DNA from: Krasilnikovia cinnamomea | Lineage (GTDB): Bacteria; Actinomycetota; Actinomycetes; Mycobacteriales; Micromonosporaceae | NCBI RefSeq assembly: GCF_004217545.1 | Contig: NZ_SHKY01000001.1 | Coordinates: forward strand, 5,456,001 to 5,520,000 | Reading direction: 5' to 3' | DNA length: 64,000 bases | Part shown: positions 62,128 to 64,000 of the stretch, piece by piece | Layout: the number at the start of each line of letters is the position of its first letter | How positions within the stretch are numbered: position 1 is the stretch's first letter | Made by a program: the position numbers and the translations under genes | The notes under the pieces: generated by a model | Told to the model about the DNA's origin: nothing | Databases searched by the model: none | Seen by the model: only the letters and a program-made list of their open reading frames with translations

Positions 62128-64000
62128 TCATTGCGCTTCGGGCGTGAGGTGGACGCGGCGTAGCAGTTGGGCGTTGAGGGCCACCACGATCGTCGAGGCG
62201 GACATCAGCACCGCGCCGATCGCCGGGCTCAGCGTGATCCCGGCCCAGGAGAGGACTCCGGCGGCGAGCGGAATGGCGATCACGTTGTAGCCGGCGGCCC
62301 AGGCCAGGTTCTGGATCATCTTGCGGTATGAGGCCCGGGACAGCCGGATGACGCCGGTGACCCCGCGTGGGTCGGAGGAGGCCAGCACGACCCCGGCGGA
62401 CTCGATCGCGACGTCGGTGCCGGCGCCGATGGCCAGGCCGACGTCGGCGCGCGCCAGGGCCGGGGCGTCGTTGACGCCGTCGCCCACCATGGCCACGGTG
62501 AGACCGCGGGCCTGCAGCTCGGCCACCGCCCGGTCCTTGTCGGCGGGTAGCACCTCGGCAAAAACTTCGTCGACGCCGGGCCGGAACCCCAGGTCGGCGG
62601 CGACCGCCTCGGCAACCGGCCGCGCATCCCCAGTGATCATGACAATCTTCTTCACCCCCTGCGCCCGCAGCTGTGCGATCGCCTGTCGGGCCTCCGGGCG
62701 GACCTCGTCCTCGAGGGCGAACGCGCCGATCACCTCCGCCGTTCCGGGCTTGGTGAGCCGAATCAGGTGCAGCACCGCCGCACCGCGCTCCGACCACGCC
62801 TGCGTCTGCCGGGCCAGTTCGGTGGGCACGGGCACGGTCAGCTCGCGCAGCAATGCCGGACCACCGACGGCGTACGTCGTGCCGTCGACCGCCGCCTGTA
62901 CGCCGCGGCCGGTCAGCGACCGGAACCCGGTGGCCGTGGCCGGCAGCCCGCGGTCGGCGGCGACCTTGACGATCGCCTTGGCCAGCGGGTGTTCGCTGTC
63001 GGCCTCCACCGCGGCGGCGATGCGCACGACATCGTCCTCGGCGGCGCCGGGCGCGGCGGCCAAGGCGGTGACGGCGTGCGCGCCCTTGGTCAGCGTGCCG
63101 GTCTTATCGAACAGCACCGCGTCCACGGTGCGCATCCGCTCCAGCGCCAGCCGGTCCTTGACCAGGATGCCGGCCTTGGCGGACACGGCGGTGGACAGGG
63201 CGATCACCAGCGGGATGGCCAGCCCGAGAGCGTGCGGGCAGGCAATCACCAGCACCGTCACGGTACGCACGACGGCCTGGTCCACGTCGCCGAGCGCCCA
63301 CCACACGCCGAAGGTGATCAGGGCGGCGGCGGTGGCGATGTAGAACAGCCACGCCGCGAACCGGTCGGCGAGTACCTGCGCCCTGCCGCTGGATGCCTGC
63401 GCCTGCGCGACGAGGCGGCTGATGCCGGCCAGCGCGGTGTCGTCTCCGACCGCGGTGACCTCGATCCGCAGGGCCGAGTCGGTGGCCACGGTGCCGGCCA
63501 CCACCCGGTCACCGACGCCGCGCGACACCGGCCGGGATTCGCCGGTGATCATGGATTCGTCCAGTTCGGCGGCGCCCTCGGCGATGCGCCCGTCGGCGGG
63601 CACCCGGCCGCCGGAGCGGACCAGCACGGTGTCGCCGACGCGCAGGTCGGTGACGGGGACGCGGCGCACACTGCCGTCGGCGTCGATGACCTCGGCGTCG
63701 TCGGGCAGCAGGGCGGCCAGCGCAGCCAGCGCCCCTTGGGCCTGGCCGATGGCCTTCATCTCCTGCCAGTGCCCGAGCAGCATGATCGTGACCAACGCGG
63801 CCAGCTCCCACCAGAAGTCCAGGTCGAACGCCCCGAACGTGGTGGCCAGCGATGCCACGTAGGCGACCGTGATCGCCATCGAGATCAGCAACATCATGCC
63901 GGGTGCCCGGTCGCGGACCTCGCGCACGCCGCCGACGAGGAACGGCCAGCCGCCGTAGAAGAACACCACCGTGCCGAGGACCGGGCCGACCCAGTCCATG
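62128..64000 (-). CDS. P1B-type metal ATPase, CPH class (CopB-like), 5' end beyond window
   Basis: At least 623 residues; the N-terminus continues past the window. Actuator TGES (ESMITGESRPV), metal site CPH in VIACPHALGLAIPLVIALST, phosphorylation site DKTGT, SEHPLA, GDGVND and helix 7-8 motifs YNVIAIPLAAG and LMSASTIVVALNAQLL. The CPH motif assigns it to the P1B-3/CopB group, reported to move Cu(I) or Cu(II). It is upstream of, and co-oriented with, the copZ operon but separated by about 100 nt holding the CsoR promoter, so it is probably a separate unit. Confidence 0.92.
   Translation of the reverse strand, partial: MDWVGPVLGTVVFFYGGWPFLVGGVREVRDRAPGMMLLISMAITVAYVASLATTFGAFDLDFWWELAALVTIMLLGHWQEMKAIGQAQGALAALAALLPDDAEVIDADGSVRRVPVTDLRVGDTVLVRSGGRVPADGRIAEGAAELDESMITGESRPVSRGVGDRVVAGTVATDSALRIEVTAVGDDTALAGISRLVAQAQASSGRAQVLADRFAAWLFYIATAAALITFGVWWALGDVDQAVVRTVTVLVIACPHALGLAIPLVIALSTAVSAKAGILVKDRLALERMRTVDAVLFDKTGTLTKGAHAVTALAAAPGAAEDDVVRIAAAVEADSEHPLAKAIVKVAADRGLPATATGFRSLTGRGVQAAVDGTTYAVGGPALLRELTVPVPTELARQTQAWSERGAAVLHLIRLTKPGTAEVIGAFALEDEVRPEARQAIAQLRAQGVKKIVMITGDARPVAEAVAADLGFRPGVDEVFAEVLPADKDRAVAELQARGLTVAMVGDGVNDAPALARADVGLAIGAGTDVAIESAGVVLASSDPRGVTGVIRLSRASYRKMIQNLAWAAGYNVIAIPLAAGVLSWAGITLSPAIGAVLMSASTIVVALNAQLLRRVHLTPEAQ

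Noticed and set aside
50941-64000. A third copy of the tRNA-Leu 3' end that would extend the element over the copper genes
   Set aside because: Only partial matches such as CTCGGACAG at 56085 were found, too short to support a larger element.

Overview
The window is very GC-rich DNA from an actinomycete. Many genes start with GTG behind purine-rich ribosome binding sites. F420-dependent enzymes, DUF1707, DUF3159 and DUF6153 proteins, an SCO7613-type membrane protein, NarL-type two-component pairs and a trp leader with tandem Trp codons all fit a mycelial actinobacterium. Micromonosporaceae (Actinoplanes-like) is my best guess; this is inference from gene content, not a database result.

Positions 1 to 45,400 look like chromosomal backbone. 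From left to right: a PAS chemoreceptor (cut by the window edge), a DUF457 membrane protein, a DUF1707 protein, a histidine kinase/response regulator pair, small hypotheticals and an AraC/GyrI regulator. A 1,453-residue repetitive surface protein follows. Next are two secreted proteins (a GH26-like hydrolase and a CAP protein) that share a near-identical leader of about 120 nt. Then come a divergent pair of glycan enzymes (debranching enzyme and MGH1/GH63-like hydrolase), two tandem 532-residue diguanylate cyclases, a 2H phosphoesterase, a methyltransferase, a divergent LysE exporter/ArgP regulator pair, a secreted polysaccharide deacetylase, two F420 enzymes and a giant SCO7613-type membrane protein. 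After these lies a fused anthranilate synthase with a readable trp attenuator and leader peptide, then an AlaA-like aminotransferase. The last backbone block is a tightly packed operon: FN3 protein, MoxR ATPase, DUF58, transglutaminase-like and DUF3159. Its transglutaminase-like member appears to have lost the catalytic Cys and His.

At 45,417 a tRNA-Leu(GAG) marks the start of an accessory region. A serine recombinase sits directly beside it. A 12-bp copy of the tRNA 3' end recurs at 50,930, which suggests an integrated element of about 5.4 kb. Inside are an IS256 element that cuts a gene, and an IS110 element. To the right are an IS3 and an IS5 element, both with readable -1 frameshift signals, among fragments of metal-handling genes: a truncated yibE/F start, a frameshifted HMA protein, a frameshifted NlpC/P60 hydrolase, a DUF6153 protein, a His-rich membrane protein and a frameshifted csoR.

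The right end (58,488 to 64,000) holds an intact copper-resistance cluster on the minus strand: a CPH-type P1B ATPase (cut by the window edge), then copZ, a secreted copper-associated protein and copA (CPC type). A CsoR-type palindrome lies between the -35 and -10 of the copZ promoter. The copper regulator next door is broken while its operator and targets are intact. No CRISPR array, rRNA or prophage structural gene was seen.
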